The notes under the pieces: generated by a model
What the model was told of the DNA's origin: nothing
What the model saw: only the letters and a program-made list of their open reading frames with translations
Databases searched by the model: none
Shown here: positions 16,822-31,800 of the stretch, piece by piece
Layout of the letters: every line of letters begins with the position of its first letter
Numbering within the stretch: position 1 is the first letter of the stretch
NCBI RefSeq assembly: GCF_038725785.1
Contig: NZ_CP109796.1
Span: 6,696,501 to 6,760,500 of the forward strand
Direction of reading: 5' to 3'
Source of the DNA: Termitidicoccus mucosus
GTDB taxonomy: Bacteria; Verrucomicrobiota; Verrucomicrobiia; Opitutales; Opitutaceae
Length of the DNA stretch: 64,000 bases
Made by a program: the position numbers and the translations under genes

Positions 16822-19800
16822 ATGAACTCTCAAACATTCCCCCGCTTTCTCGCCTTCCCCGCTTTGCTGCTTGCGCACGCGCTGCTTCCGCTTCTCGCCC
16901 CCGCCCAATCCTCCACCTTTACCGGCGCCAATAACGCCAACTGGTCCGCCCCGGCTTCGTGGGGCAACGGCGTGCCCGACTCGCCGGGGGCCGAGGCCGT
17001 CTTCGACAACAACGTCACCACCACCAACCGCACCGTCAACGTCGATGGCCGCTTCATCGTTGACCTCCTCACCTTCGGCGGCACCAGCGCCACCGCGCGA
17101 ACCTTCGCGCTCAACTCCGGCACGCTCCGCCTTGAGAACACCCTCGGCGACCCCGACAGCACCGCCACCATCCTGTTTCGCGGGCGCAACAACGTCTCCA
17201 TCTCCTCCGTCCTCGATCTCGGCGCCAACCTCGACATCATCGCCCACCGCTACGACGAGGCGCCCGGCCTCTACGGCTCGCTTCTCCTCTCCGGCGACAT
17301 CCTCGGCAACGGGCGCGCCATCACCGTCTACGCCAGCCTCGACCCGGCCCTCATCACGCTCAGTGGCAACATCACCGGCGCCGGCACGCGTTTCCAAAAA
17401 GTCGGTTCCGGCACCCTCGCCATCAACAACACCGCCGGCGGCGACAGCACCTTCTCCGGCGGCCTCGAAATCCTGGACGGCAGCGTCATCGTCGGCCTGT
17501 CACTCGGCGCCAACCGCGGCGCCGTCCTCGGCGGCCTCTCCGCCGGCAACAACATCCTTGGCGCGGGCGGCGTCCATGTGGCCAACCCGGGCTCCTCCCT
17601 CACCATCAACTCCGGCACCACCGGCAATTTTGTCGCCCTCGAAGGCGCGCTCCTCGACCTCGATACCGGCGGCGGCATGTTTCTCAACGAGACCGCCGCC
17701 GCCGACCAGTTCCGCCTGGCGCTAAACTCCGGCACCCTCGGCGGCGGCTCCAACGCCGCCAGCCGCGGCGTCCTCACCCTCTCCGGCGTCGATTTTGCCT
17801 ATAACGAAAACGCCGCCGGCGGCTCCGCCTTCACCGGCGCGCCCACGCTCATCTTCGACACCTCGCGCAACACCGGCACGATGACCGTCACGCTCAACAA
17901 CACCGCCATGCTCTCCGGCCTCGGCCTCGTCCGCAAGACCGGCACCAACGCCCTCACCTTCACCGCCGGCGACACCGGCACGTTCCGCTCGACGGACTTC
18001 GTCATCGAGTCCGGCCTCGGCCCCGTTTTGTTTAACCAGACCGCGCTCGACCTCACCGGCGGCGGCCTCATCTTCACCGGCGCCGACTCGCCCCTCGTCA
18101 GTTGGTTCTCCCCCACCAGCGTCGCCGATTTCGGGCGCGCCGACCAGCTCTCCGCCGCCACCGCGCTCACGCTCACCGACGCCGCCATCGCCAACATCCT
18201 CACCCACGGCTTCTCCCAGTCCTTCTCCTCCGTCACCCTCGGCGCCGGCGCGCGCCTCGGCGTGTGGCTCGACGCCGCCACGCCTTCCACGCTCCACCTC
18301 GACGCCCTGGCAGCCGGCGCGCCCGTGCCCGCGTCCCCCGGCTCGCAGGGCGCGGATTATTTTTCCATCTTCAACTGGGCCGGCAATCCCGCCTCCCACC
18401 TCGCCACGGGGCTCATCGCCTCCAGCGGCCATGCCGTCACCGCCGGCGCCTCCGTCGATTTGGACCGCATCTGGTTCCGCGGCTACGCGCCCGGCGCCGT
18501 CCTCGACACGGTGACCGGCCGCCTCGCCCCGAGCGGCTTCCTCGTCACCACCGCCACAAGGGGCGGCTACTATTTCGACTTTGCCAACTGGTCGGTGGAT
18601 ATCCCCAACGGCGCCGGCAGCACCCTCATCGCCGTCACCGACGCATACTTGGATCTGCAAAGCCAACCCGTCACCATCGGCCATTTGCGGATGGACGCCG
18701 GCCGACAACTCTCCCTCCGCGACTGGGTCTACGATGCTTACTACGGCGACATCCCCGCCGGTCGCGTCGTGTTCGACAGCGGTGTCCCGGGCACGGGTTC
18801 CTTTGGCAAGGCCCCCTCCGTTGTCGCCGGTTCCGGCACGGGCTACATCGCCATCAGCACTGCCACCACCACGCTCACCAACGACCTCGATGTGAGCGCC
18901 GGCCTGTATATTGTCGGCACCCTGCAAGGCGCCGGCAACATTGCCGTGAACAGCAATGGCAACCTCTATTTCGATGGTCTCAGCCCGCTTTTCACCGGCA
19001 ATATCGACGTCCACGCCAGCGGCACCCTCTGGCTCCACAACTATCACGGCTACTCCTTCCCCGACGGGGAGATCCGCAGGGAGCACTCCATCACCGGCAC
19101 GGTCTCCATCCACGACGGCGGCTGGCTCGCGGGCGATTCCGGGCTTTCAAACTCGTCATACCGGACCTCGGTTATCACCAGTCGTGTCATCATCGACGGC
19201 GACATCGGCATGAGCGACATCCTTGTCGATTACGCCGGCGACATCGCCCTCACCGCCGACCGCGTCATCTCCGTGGGCACGCGCTACCCTTATCTTCTCG
19301 ACGACAGCCGCGCATGGACGGGCTTCGGCGCGAACACCAGGCTCATCGGCGCCGCCAGCCTCACGCTCAACATGGCAGGCAACACCCCCTTCGTTTTTGC
19401 CGGCGGCTCTAATTCCTTCAGCGGCGGCTACACCCAGAGGGTCGCCTCCGGCGGCGACATCATCACGCACCTCCTGCTGCACAGCGACCTCGTCACCGGC
19501 GCGCTCGCCCCGGGCAACAACTACATCGGCACGGGCAGCATCAACCTGCCCTTCTATTCGGGCTACAACGGCAACAACACCCTGCAAATCGACGCACAGG
19601 GCGCCCACAACGTCTCGCTTCAGGGCCTGATAAACCTGGAGGGAAGCCAAGTCTATATAGCACCCGCCTCCTATCCCATCTTTCAGGGCCGGATAGACGT
19701 GCGCGACGCCGGCCCGTCCGTGACCATGAGCGGCACCATGCTCGGCAACCGCTACGGCAGTTTCCACGTGAGCAGCACCAACCCGGCGCTCGCTTTCAAC

Positions 19801-22800
19801 ATGTCCGGCCTCATGTCCGGAACCAGCATATACGGCGACGCCGGCCTCGACACCGTTGAGATTTCCAACGCCTCCGGCACGCTCACCGCCAGCGTCAGCG
19901 GCACCGTGCAAAACACCAGTAGCATAACCTTCTCCTCCCTCGACACCCGCGTCTCCATCAGCGGCTCCGTGAACGGCGTCAACCTCAACGCCACCGGCGT
20001 CTCCCTCTTCGACGTGACCGGCGCCCTCGCGATCGCCACCAACAGCTACGGCGCCCTCAACATCAACACCGGCACCCACGCCTCCTCCCTCGTCCGCTTC
20101 GGCGGCGACCAGTTGATTTCCAACCTCATCGTCGCCGGCGCCGGCCCCGGCGCCACCAACTCCGTCCTCATCGACGGCAACCTGGCAATCGCTGATAGTT
20201 GGGGGGGCAACGGAAGGGCCTCTTTCTCTAATCAGACCGTCACCGTCAGCGGCTCCGTCCAGTCCTACGGAGCTGACATTACCTTTACCAACAGCCCGTT
20301 CACCCTCACGGATTCCGCGATCTGGGCCATCGGCTATGACCCCCTCTACCCCGGCCAAGCCTATCTCACCAGCGACTCCGACCTGACCCTCAACGCCCCG
20401 TTCACGATGGGCTACATGAACATCACCACCAACCCCGCCCGCGGCGCGACCATGCGCATCACCTCCACCATGGCCGGCGGCATCGTCAATGTCTACGACC
20501 TCGCCCATGCCGGCAGCGGCATCGCGCTGCTCGACACGCCGGCCTCGGTCTCCTCCGTTCAGGTCCGCGGTGGCGGCAACCTCATCCTCGGCGGCGACAA
20601 CTATATCCGCCCGCGCGAGCCTGGCGTGATCCCGGAGCTGATGCTCACCGGCGGCGGCGTCCTGCAAACCACGGGCGGCTCGGCGGGCAGCCCCTACTCC
20701 AACACGTTCAGCTACCTCGTCGTGCCGGGCGCCGGCGGCGTCTTCATGGAGGACCACTCCGCGCTTTGGTTCACCGGCTCCTACATCGGCACCTCCACCG
20801 CCTCCCTGCTCAACCTCGCCAACAGCACCGGGCGCTGGTCCACCTCGGCGCTCCCCGCCTACGCCGACACCTACCTCTATTTCAGCAACACCGGCGGCTT
20901 CACCCCCATCGTGCTCAGCGAGAGGATCTCCTTCACCGGCTATGCCGCCGGCGCGGAGCTGGTGCAGGTCAGCGTCAGCGGCACCAACTGGTGGTTCCTC
21001 GCCCCCACGGGCGAGCCGGTCATCGAGTGGGGCGGCGCGCGGTCCACCGGCACCGACACCGACCGCCTCTGGCGCTCCGGCTCGAACTGGATCGGCAACC
21101 CCCAGCCCGTGGACGGCTCCGTCACCGGCGCGGGCATCTCCATCGCCGTCCGCGACATCGACGGCCTCCTCGACGGCAACCTCATCGTCGTGAACCAGGA
21201 CGCCGTCATCGGCAAAATGTATCTCGAAAGCTCCGGCGGCCAGACCTTCGCCATCACCGGCACGGACGGCCATTTCCTCACCTTCGACAGCGGCACCGCC
21301 GGCGTCGCCTCCCGCCTCGTCAACCGCTCCGTGCACAGCGCCACCATCGCCGCCGACCTGCGCCTCGACAGCGACCTGGAGCTCGTCAACAACACCGCCG
21401 GCGCCACCGCCAACTCGCTCGTCCTCGCCGGCCGCGTCACCGGCGCCGGCGCGCTGGTGTTTTCCACCACCCTCGGGTCGCTCACCCTCGGCAGCGTCGA
21501 GGCCGGCGGCACCAGCACCAGCGATTTCACCGGCGGCTTCCGGCTGACCGGCACCGCCTCCACCTTCGCCAGCGCCACCCACGCCGCCAGCCCGCGGCTT
21601 TACCTCACCGGCTCCGGCGGCAGTATTTTCGGCTCCGGCAGCCTCGCGGGCGCGGGCACCGACGCCTCGCTCAACCTCCAGTCCCTCCTCCTCGGCGACG
21701 GCACCGCCGATCGCTGGCTGCGCATCGACACCACCTCCACCGCCGTGAGCTTCGACTCCACCCTCCGCCTCGCCGGCAACCTCGTCGTCCCCGTCGGCAC
21801 GCTCTGGCTCTCCAGCGACGCCCCCAGCCTCATCACCGCCGGCACCTGGGCGCTCGCCGGCAACATCTGGCTCGACACCCCCTTGCAGGGCGCGGGCGGC
21901 GCGCTGCTGTTGCAGGGCGGCGACTACCGCTTCGGGCGCGCCGGCACCTTCGACGGCGGCGTGACCGCGCCCGGCTCCGGCATCTCCATCCACCTCGGCC
22001 ACGACGCGGCCCTTGGCACCGGCACCGTCACGCTGGGCGGCACCACCGCCTTTTACACTGGCTGGACACCCGCGGCCACCGACGACCGCGTCATCGCCAA
22101 CCCGTTCGCGTTCAACCCGGGCGCGGCCGCCACGTTTTCCGGCGGCACGCTCACCCTGGGGTATAGCGGGACGACTTTTTTGCCCGGCCTCCTGACGCTG
22201 CACGCCGGCGCCGCGCAAGCGGTGGTCATCCCGGAGCGCAATATCCTCGCCGGCTCCGGCTCCCTGACGCTGACCAACAGTCTCACCGGCAGCGGCACCG
22301 CCACCGGTGACTCCAACTTCTACCTGCTGGGCGCCAGCGAACGCACGGGCAACACGACGCTCACGGGGAATGGCGGGCGGCACAACTATGTGCGGGTGGA
22401 CAACGAGCAGGCGTTCGGCAGCGGCACCGTGATATTTTCCTCGAACGGGTCCGGCGGCGGATACCCCACTCTTTACCCGCTCGGCTCGACCCCCTTCACC
22501 CTCACGAACCCCGTTGCTTTTGGCAACTGGGCCGAGCTGGACGCCAGCAGCGTGGGTTTGCTGACCTTGGATTCCGCCGGCACCGACGTTTACAGGCCCA
22601 TCCTGGCCATCATTGGCGGCACCGTGGCCTTCGGCCCCGATTTTACGATCACCGGCGGCAGCCTTGACAAGCGGGGCGCCGGCATGCTCGTCCTGAACGA
22701 TGGCCGCAGCACCTTCAGCGGCGGCTTTTCCATGCGCCAAGGCTGGACGCGGGTCAACGCCGCGGCAGACCCCCGCAACCCGACGGGCGGCATCACCATC

Positions 22801-25800
22801 GGCGCCGCCGCCGCCGGCGAAAACTACCTCGGCACCGGCGGCCTGTCCATAAGACCCGACTACGGGATCGATGCCACACTGGAGCTGATCACCACCTCGA
22901 CCGGCCAGGTGAATTTCCTCTTCGGCGCCAATGTCTCCGTCGATGGCCGCGGCAGGATTAACATCACCGACACCGCCGGCATGGTCTCCGGCACAGGAAT
23001 CAGGACTTTGTATAACCCAAGCACCGCCTCGATATCCACCCACTTCTATAACTTCTACACCGCCGGCGATTTTGTCATGGAAAAAGGCCTCCTCTACATC
23101 GGCGGCAGCATCGGCGGTGATTTCACCATGCACAGCGGCAGTTATTATTCGGCCGCCACCTACGGCGGCAATATCACCGCCTTCAACTCCAGCACCATCT
23201 ACCTCGGCGTCGCGCGCCTCCACGGCGACCTCGCCATGAACGACGGCTCGGTGCAGATTTACGGTGGGAATATTGGCGGCGACATGTCGATGCGCGACGG
23301 TCGCGCCATACTTGGCGGCGTGACCATCAGCGGCGGCAACGGCTTCACCATGCGCGACGGCACCGTTGACATCAGCGGCTTCACCAACATCAGCGGCACC
23401 GGCGGCATCTCCATGCGCAGCGGCACCGCGTCCCTCACCAGCAGCGGCAGCACCGCCGGCGGCTACACCCAGCAATCCGGCGTCCTCAACTGGACCAACG
23501 GCAACCCCATCGTGCCCAGCGTCACCCTCGGCTCCGGCACCCTCAACCTCGGCACCGCCCGCACCATGACCAGAGTCGGCAACCTCAACCTCGGCGATGT
23601 CACGACCAACCTCGACAACGCCGGCAACTACATCTTCAGCGCCGGCACGCTCAACCTCCTCGGCACCGGCACGCTCGCCTTCGTCTCCGCCACCACCGGC
23701 AACTCCATCCTCCAATTCAACAACATCGGCCAGATGACCGGCTCGCTCGACGTCCTGAACTGGCGCGGCGACTACCGCCTCGGCGGCGGCGCCACGCGCA
23801 TCCAGTTCACCCAAAACATCGGCCAGACCGCGCTCGATTACGCGCAGCTCGGGCGCATCTCCTTCTACACCAACCTCAACAACGGCGTCGAATACGCGCC
23901 GGGCGCGCGCATCGTGTATAACAGCGGCAACTACTACGAGCTGGTCCCCGTCGGCCTGAGCGCCACCTGGAAAGGCGGCACCGTCGGCAACCTGTGGAGC
24001 AACGCCGGCAACTGGTCCGGCAACCTCGTGCCCCAGGGCGACGGCTCCTTCGCCATCTTCGCCTCGCCCCTCAATCTCCAGGGCGGCGGCCCCCTCGTCG
24101 TGAATGTCGACGCCGTCGGCCTCGTCCTGGGCGGCCTCGTTTTCAGGAACGACGAGGGCATTTCCTACCGCCTCGGCGGCAACCCCATCACCCTCGCCGT
24201 GCCCGACCCCGACGGCGCCGCCACCCTCCGCCTCCAAAACAACAACTCCGTTAATATTGATATCAGCGACCTCTATCTCAGAAACACCGTCCTCGCCGAC
24301 ATGGACGGCTCCGGCACCCTCACCATCTCCACCAAGATCTCAGAAGAAAGCCCCGGCGCCGGCAAGGGCCTCATCAAGAGCGGCAGCGGCTGGCTGGAGC
24401 TTGGCAGCGCGAACAACACCTTCTCCGGCGGCGTCACCTTGCTGGAGGGCGTGCTCGCGGCCTCCGTCTCCAACGTCGGCGCCGCCAGCGGCCCGTTTGG
24501 CACCGGCGCCGTGACCGTCGCCGGCACCCTCGCCCCGACCCTCGCCTTCACCGGGCCGGGCGTCCAGCAAATCGACAACGCCGTCATCCTCGACACCGCC
24601 ATGTCCGGCACGCCCGCCGCCTTGGCGCTCAAGCTCCTCGTCGTCGCCGGCAACGAATCCACCCTCGGCGTCCCCGTCACCGAGACCGGCGGCGCCGCCG
24701 GCTCCGTCGAAAAAACCGGCGCGGGCCGGCTCGCCCTCACCGGCGTCCAGCAATACACCGGCACCACCACCGTCACCGCCGGCACCCTCGCCCTCACCGC
24801 AAACAACGCCCTCGCCGCCGGCGCCGCCGTCACCGTCAACGCCACCCTCGTCGCCACCGGCACCCAGGCCCTGCGCAACCTCGGCGGCACCGCCGCCGGC
24901 GCGGTCATCCGCGATGCCTCCCGCCTGGTGCTTGATTCCAGCGGGGTCACCAGCTTCGCCGGCGCCATCACCGGCGCCGCGGATGTCGAGAAAACCGGCG
25001 CGTCCACGCTGGCCCTCGCCGGCGCCAATCAATACACCGGCACCACCCTCGTCACCGCCGGCACCCTCGCCCTCACCGGCACGAACGCCATCGCCACCAG
25101 CGCCGCCGTCACCGTCAACGCCAGCCTGCTCTCCGCCGTTGACCAGACCATCCAAAACCTCGCCGGCACCGGCACCCTCACCCAAACCGCCGCCACACTG
25201 ACAGCGGACAACACCGCCGACACCACCTTCGCGGGCCTCCTCACCGGCGCGGGCAATTTCGCCAAAACCGGCCCCGCCACCCTCACGCTCACCGGCTCGC
25301 AAGCCCACACCGGCACCACCACCGTCACCGCCGGCACCCTCGCGCTCCTCGCAAACAACGCCCTCGCCAGCAGCGCCGCCATCACCGTCAACGCCACCCT
25401 CGCCGCCACCGGCACCCAGACCCTGAACAACCTGGGCGGCGCCGCCGCCGGCGCTGTCATTCTTGATGCCTCCCGCCTGATTCTTGCCTCCAGCGAAGCC
25501 ACCAGCTTCGCCGGCGCGATCACAGGCACGGCCGCTGTTGAAAAAACCGGCCCCGCCGCCCTCACGTTCTCCGGCTCGCAGCGTTACACCGGCGCCACCA
25601 CGGTCACCGGCGGCACGCTCAGCCTCCTCGCCGCCAACGCCATCGCCAGCAGCACGTCGGTCGTGGTGGACGGCGTGCTGACCGCCGCCGCCTCCCAGAC
25701 CCTGCGCAACCTCGCCAGCACCGCCGCCACCGGCACGGTTCTCCTCGGGCCCTCGTCGGGTCACATCGTTTTGTTGTCGGAACAAGCCACCACCTACGCC

Positions 25801-28800
25801 GGCGCCATCGCCGCCGCCACGGGCACGCTGCAAAAAACCGGCGACGCCACGCTCACCCTCACCGGCACGACCAACAGCGCCGCCGGCCTCATCGAAGCCG
25901 GCGCCGTCGCCCTCCCTGGTGGAAGCGGCGTCCCCGCCGCTTTCTGGGGCATGACCGGCAACCTCACCGTCGCCGGCACCGGCGCCGCCGCGCTCGCCAT
26001 CACCGGCAGCAGCATCGTCACCAACACCATCGGCTACATCGGCAACGCCGTCGGCTCCAGCGGCACCGTCAGCGTCGGCGACACCGCCCTCTGGCAAAAC
26101 GCTGGAAACCTTAATGTCGGCAATTCCGGCGCCGGTTTCCTTTCCATCGCCAATGGCGGCGCCGTCACCAGCCTCGCCGGCAACATCGGGCGTCTGGCCA
26201 ACTCCAGCGGCACCGTCAGCGTCTCCGGCTCCGCCCTCTGGAATAACACCGGCGCCCTCTACGTCGGCGATTCCGGCGCCGGTTTCCTCACCCTCGCCGG
26301 CAGCGGCACCGTCACCAACGCCAACGGCTACATCGGCTACAACTACAACTCCTCCGGCTCCGTCAGCGTGTCCGGCTCCGCCGTGTGGCAAAACAACGGC
26401 GGCCTCAATGTCGGCGAATACGGCGCCGGCTTCCTTTCCATCGACGGCGGCGGTTTCGTCTCCAGCTACTATGGCAACATCGGACGTTCCGGCAGCAACG
26501 CCAGCGGCATCGTCTCCGTCTCCGGCTCCGCCTTCTGGCAAAACAACAACGCCCTCTCCGTCGGCATCTACGCCGGCGCCACCGCCGTCCTCTCCATCGC
26601 CGGCAGCGGCTCGGTCTTCAGCTACGACGGCTACATCGGCTACCTCGCCGGCTCCTCCGGCTCCGTCTCCCTCTCCGGCTCCGCCCGCTGGCAAAACCCC
26701 GGCAACCTCTATGCCGGCTACGACGCCAGCGGCACGGCCGCCCTCTCCCTCTCCGACGACGCCCGTGTCATCGTCGGCGGCCGATACGCGCAAAACGCCC
26801 TCTCCACCCTCGCGCTCGATGTCTCCAATCGCACGGTGACCGATGCCTTCATCACCGCCGGCAGCGGCACCCTCGGCGGCGCGCTGGCGGTGGCCAATTT
26901 CACCGGCACGTTCTCCGACGCGGTGCTCAGCGGCACGAAATTTTCCGACATGAACCTGACGGGCGTGACCGGCACGCTCATCCACGCCACCGGCGGCACG
27001 CTCGCCGGCGATTTCGCGAGCGTGACCGGCGCCGGCTCCAGCCCGGTGGACTACCTTTTCCAAGGCGCCCGCAAGAGCGCCGACGGCTTCGACTACGTGC
27101 TCGCCGCCGATCTCTCCTGGCGCGCCGGCGGCACGCACGCGCACGGCACCTTCACCATCGTCGGCGGCACGAGCTTCGAGCTCGACGCCTCCCTCGGCGA
27201 CACCGCCGCCAACCTTGCCAAAAACAACTGGGCCGGCGACACGCTCACCAAGGCCGGCGCGGGCCTGCTCATCCTCAGCGCGAGCAACGCCCACACCGGC
27301 GCCACGCTGGTGACCGCCGGGACGCTGCGCGCGACGCACCTCGGCGCGCTCGGCCAGTCCCTTGCGTCCATTGAGTCCCTTGCGTCCCTTGAACTCTCCG
27401 GTCTCACCGGCACGCTCACGAACACCCTCGCCGGCTCCGGCACCCTGCGCGTCGTGAACAATTCCGCCATCGACTATCGCGGCGCGGCCACGACCTGGGA
27501 CGGCGTCACGCTCGTGGACGGCGGTTTCCTCCGCGTGAACTCCGCGTTCGGCAACCCCGCCGCCGCCTCGCTCCTCGTCACCGCCGGCGGCACCCTCGGC
27601 GGCACCGGCACCGTCGGCGGCGACGTCACCCTCGCCGGCGGCGGGCACCTCGCGCCGGGCAACAGCCCCGGCATGTTGACCATCGCCGGCACCCTCTCGC
27701 TCAATAACGCCGTCCTCACCTTCGACCTCGGCGCCATCACCTCCTCCACCGCCTTCTCGCACCTTTACCCGACCGGCACAAACGACTTGCTCCACGTCAC
27801 CGGCGACGTCCTCCTCTCCGGCACCAGCACGCTCCACCTCATCACCACCGCCTCGCTCGCCAAGGGCGAATACGACCTCGTCAACTACGACGGCGTCCTC
27901 GTCGGCGGCGCCGCCAACCTCGCCCTCGGCACTCTCGACAGCGGGTCCATGCCGGGCGATTTCTACATCAGCACCGCCGAAAACCACTGGATAAAACTCG
28001 TCAACGGCCCCGGCGGCTTCACTTATTGGGACGGCGGCGACAACACGCGCTGGAACAACGGCGGTATCGACGGCGGCTCCGGCACTTGGTTCGCCGCGGG
28101 CGCCAGCCCGGCCTACTCCGCGTGGACCGGCTCCACCGGCGCCGCCAACGCCGGGTGGTCCGACGCCGGTTTCGCCATCTTCCGCGGCGTCTCCGGCACC
28201 GTGACGGTTGACAGCACGACCGGCACCGTCGCCTTCTCCGGCGCGCAGTTCCTCACCGACGGCTACCTGATCACCGGCGGCACGCTGACGACCGGCGGCA
28301 CCGACGCCAGCATCCTCCTCAACATCACCGGTGCCATCAGCGCCACCATCGCCACCCCGGTCACCGGCACGCACGGCCTCGAAAAAGCCGGCGCGGGCGC
28401 GCTCCGGCTCGCCGGCGCGAACACTTACACCGGCACGACGACCGTGCAGGAAGGCGCGCTGGTCATCACGCACACCGCCGCGCTCGGCACGGGAGCCGCC
28501 GTGATCAACACCGGCGCGACCCTGCAAGTGGCGACCGGCGGCATCGTGTTCTCCAACACCCTCGGCGGCGCGGGCCTCCTGCATGTCGCGCTCGCCACCC
28601 CGGCCTCGACCTTCGCGTTTGACAGCACCGCGATGGGCTCGTCCTTCAGCGGCACGGCGCTCTTCAACGCCAGCGCGTTTAACCTGGACAACAACGCGCT
28701 CGCCGCCGCCGCCGTCGTCCTCGGCACGGCCAACACGACGAACGTGGCGAGCGGCACGCACCGGCTCGGCAGCGGCAACCCCGGCGGCCTGGTCATCGAC

Positions 28801-31800
28801 GGCGCGAACGTGGTCTTCAGCTACGCCGCCGGCGCGCAGGCGGGCGGCATCATCCTCACCGACACGCTCGACGGCGCCAGCGGCACCATCACCATCACAA
28901 ACACCAACGCGGCCAGCGGCACGACCGGCCTTTTCGCCGACAAAACCCTGCTCCAGCAGGACGAGGCCACGGGCGTGCGCCTCATCAGGGCGTTCACCAA
29001 CACCGGCACAAACCTGACTCTCGCCGGCGGCGGCACGACGACCGCCGCCATCCGCGACGGCTCCGCCGTGACAACGGCGACGGCGGCCTACGCGCAGGCG
29101 CTCGACTACACCGACGGCCTGTCGGTCAACTACACGCTGACCCAGCTCGACCTCCTCGCCGGCCAGACGACGACGCTCGCCAGCGACACCACGGTCCCCG
29201 CCGGCGGCGACGAGCTGCACGCTCTCATCAGCGGCTCCGGCAATCTCGCTATCAACGCGACCGGAGCGATCACGCTCAACAACGCCGCGAACAGCTACAC
29301 CGGCACGACGCTCGTGAACACCGGCACGCTCATCAGCGGCACAAACAACGCGCTCGGCGTCACCTCGCACCTCGCGGTCGCGACCGCCGCGGCCTACGAC
29401 CTCGCCGGCCGCACGCAATCAATCGGCTCCGGCAGCATCGACGGCGCGCTCCGCGGCAGCGGTTCGCTCGGCCTCGACGGCCGCGTTGACATCACATCGA
29501 CCAACGCCGCGTTCACCGCGAACGCCGGCGTGACCGGAACAACGACGCTCCACAACACGCAGGCCCTCGGCAACAGCGGCACCGCCGAAGTGACCGGCAT
29601 CCTGCGCCTCGACGGCGCGACCGGCGCGCTGGCGAAACAAATCGCCGGCACCGGCACCGTCGCGCTCGTCAACACCAGCAGCGTGGCCCTCGCCGCCGCG
29701 AACGGCAACTTCAGCGGCGAGTGGAACATCGCCGCCGGCAACGCGCTCAGCGCGAGCTCGACCGCGAACCTCTCCGACGCCGACATCCTCCTCGACGGCC
29801 TGCTCACGGTCGCGAACACGTCCGCCGAAACCCTCGGCAACGCGCTCACCGGCAGCGGCACGTTCAACAAGGACGCCGCCGGCAACCTGACCATCAGCCA
29901 GTCGAATGCCTACACCGGGAGCGCCGGCATCCGTGCCGGCACCCTGACGCTCGCGAACCTCGGCGGCCTCGGCGCCGCGACCATCGCGAACAGCTCCACG
30001 TTCGACCTCGCCGGCACCGGCGCCTTCCACAACGCCGTCAGCGGCACGGGCGTGACCGTCGCCAGTGGCGGCGTGAGCCTGCGCGGGGCGAACACGGGCT
30101 TCACCGGCACGCTCGCCGTGACCGGCACGGCGGACATCATCGACAACGACGCCCTCGGCGGCGCGACGGCGAAGGTGGTCATCGCCGCTAGCGGCGAACT
30201 GGCCACGACCGCGACCAACTTTGTCCACACGCTCACCGGCGGCGGCGTTCTGGCGGTGAATGCGTCCGCGAACGGCGGTGTCTTCGACTTCGAGATCGCC
30301 AGCGGCACGGCCTTCGCCGGGACGGTCAAGCTCGACGCGACGACCCTGCACCTCGGCACCAGCGCCGCGCACGACCACAACGCCCTCGCGCTGGCCAACG
30401 CCAAGCTGCGCGTGCTCGCCGGCTCGACCCTCGCCACCAACGCCGAAACCCGCCGCCTCGGCGCGCTCGACCTGGACGCCGGCGTGACGCTCATCGACAT
30501 GACCGCCGTCCTCCCGGCGCAAGTCCTGCAAACCGGCACGCTCTCGGTGGACGGCGCCGCGCGCGTCGCCTTCCGCGGCTACACCGGCAGCGGCACGGTC
30601 AACAGCGGGACGAACCCCGTGAACTTCCTCGACCAGGATTCGCTCACCGCAAACGCGACGCTCCTCATCGGCACGGACTACCTCGCGACGCCCAACGTGC
30701 AAGTCGGCATTTACGCCGAGGACGGCGTGACCGCGATCAGCGGCAGCGGCCGGCAAATCGACTACGGCAACGTCCTCGCGACCTACGCCTACACCGGCGT
30801 GACCGGCACCGCCATCGCCTACACCGGCATCGCGAGCAGCACCGTGGGCCTCTTCTACGATTACGCGCTGACCGAGCTCTACATAAAGAGCGGCTCGACG
30901 CTCACGCTCGACAACACGGCCTCCGCGGACAACACGCTCGCCGCCCTCGTCACCGGCCCCGGCAGCCTCGAACTCATCGCCGGCGCGGGAGGCGGCGGCG
31001 CGATCACGCTCTCGCACTCGAACAGTTACACCGGCACGACGATCGCGCGAAGCGGCACGACGATCCTCGGCGCGACCGACGCGCTCGGCCAGACGAGCCA
31101 CCTGATCGTGACCAACAGCGCCGCGCTCGACCTCAACGGAAACACCCAGTCAATCGGCTCCGGCAGCATCGCCGGCGCGCTCCGCGGCAGCGGCTCGCTC
31201 GGCCTCGGCGGCACCGTTGACATCACGAGCACCAACGCGGCCTTCACCGCGAACGCCGGCGTGACCGGCACGGCCATCCTGCACCACACGCAGGCGCTCG
31301 GCGACGCGGGCACGCTCGACGTGACCGGCCTCGTCACGCTCGACGACGCCACCGGCGCGCTCGCCAAAACCGTCGCCGGCACCGGCACCGTTTCGCTCGT
31401 CAGCACCTCCAGCGTCGCCCTCACCGCCGCGAACACGCTCTCCGGCGAGTGGAACATCGCCGCCGGCAACGCGCTCAGCGCGAGCTCGACCGCGAACCTC
31501 TCCGACGCCGACATCCTCCTCGACGGCCTGCTCACGGTCGCGAACACTGCCGACGAAACCCTCGGCAACGCCCTCACCGGCAGCGGCACGTTCATCAAGG
31601 ACGCCGCCGGCAACCTCACCATCTCGCAGTCGAACGCCTTCACTGGGAGCGCCGGCATCCTTGCCGGCACCCTGGCCCTCGCGAACAACCTCGACGGCCT
31701 CGGCACCGCAACAATCGCGAACAGCTCCACGCTCGCGCTCAGCGGCACCGGCGCCTTCGCCAACACCATCAGCGGCACGGGCGTGAACCTCGTGAGCGGC

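Noticed and set aside
26020-26740. Regular repeats that could suggest a CRISPR-like array
   Set aside because: The repeats are coding, about 140 bp, imperfect at DNA level and in frame; they are protein repeats.
19156-29418. Two adjacent minus-strand frames of about 1690 codons each opposite the giant autotransporter
   Set aside because: Same antisense effect; compositionally biased, no start signals, and interrupted exactly where the sense repeats change.
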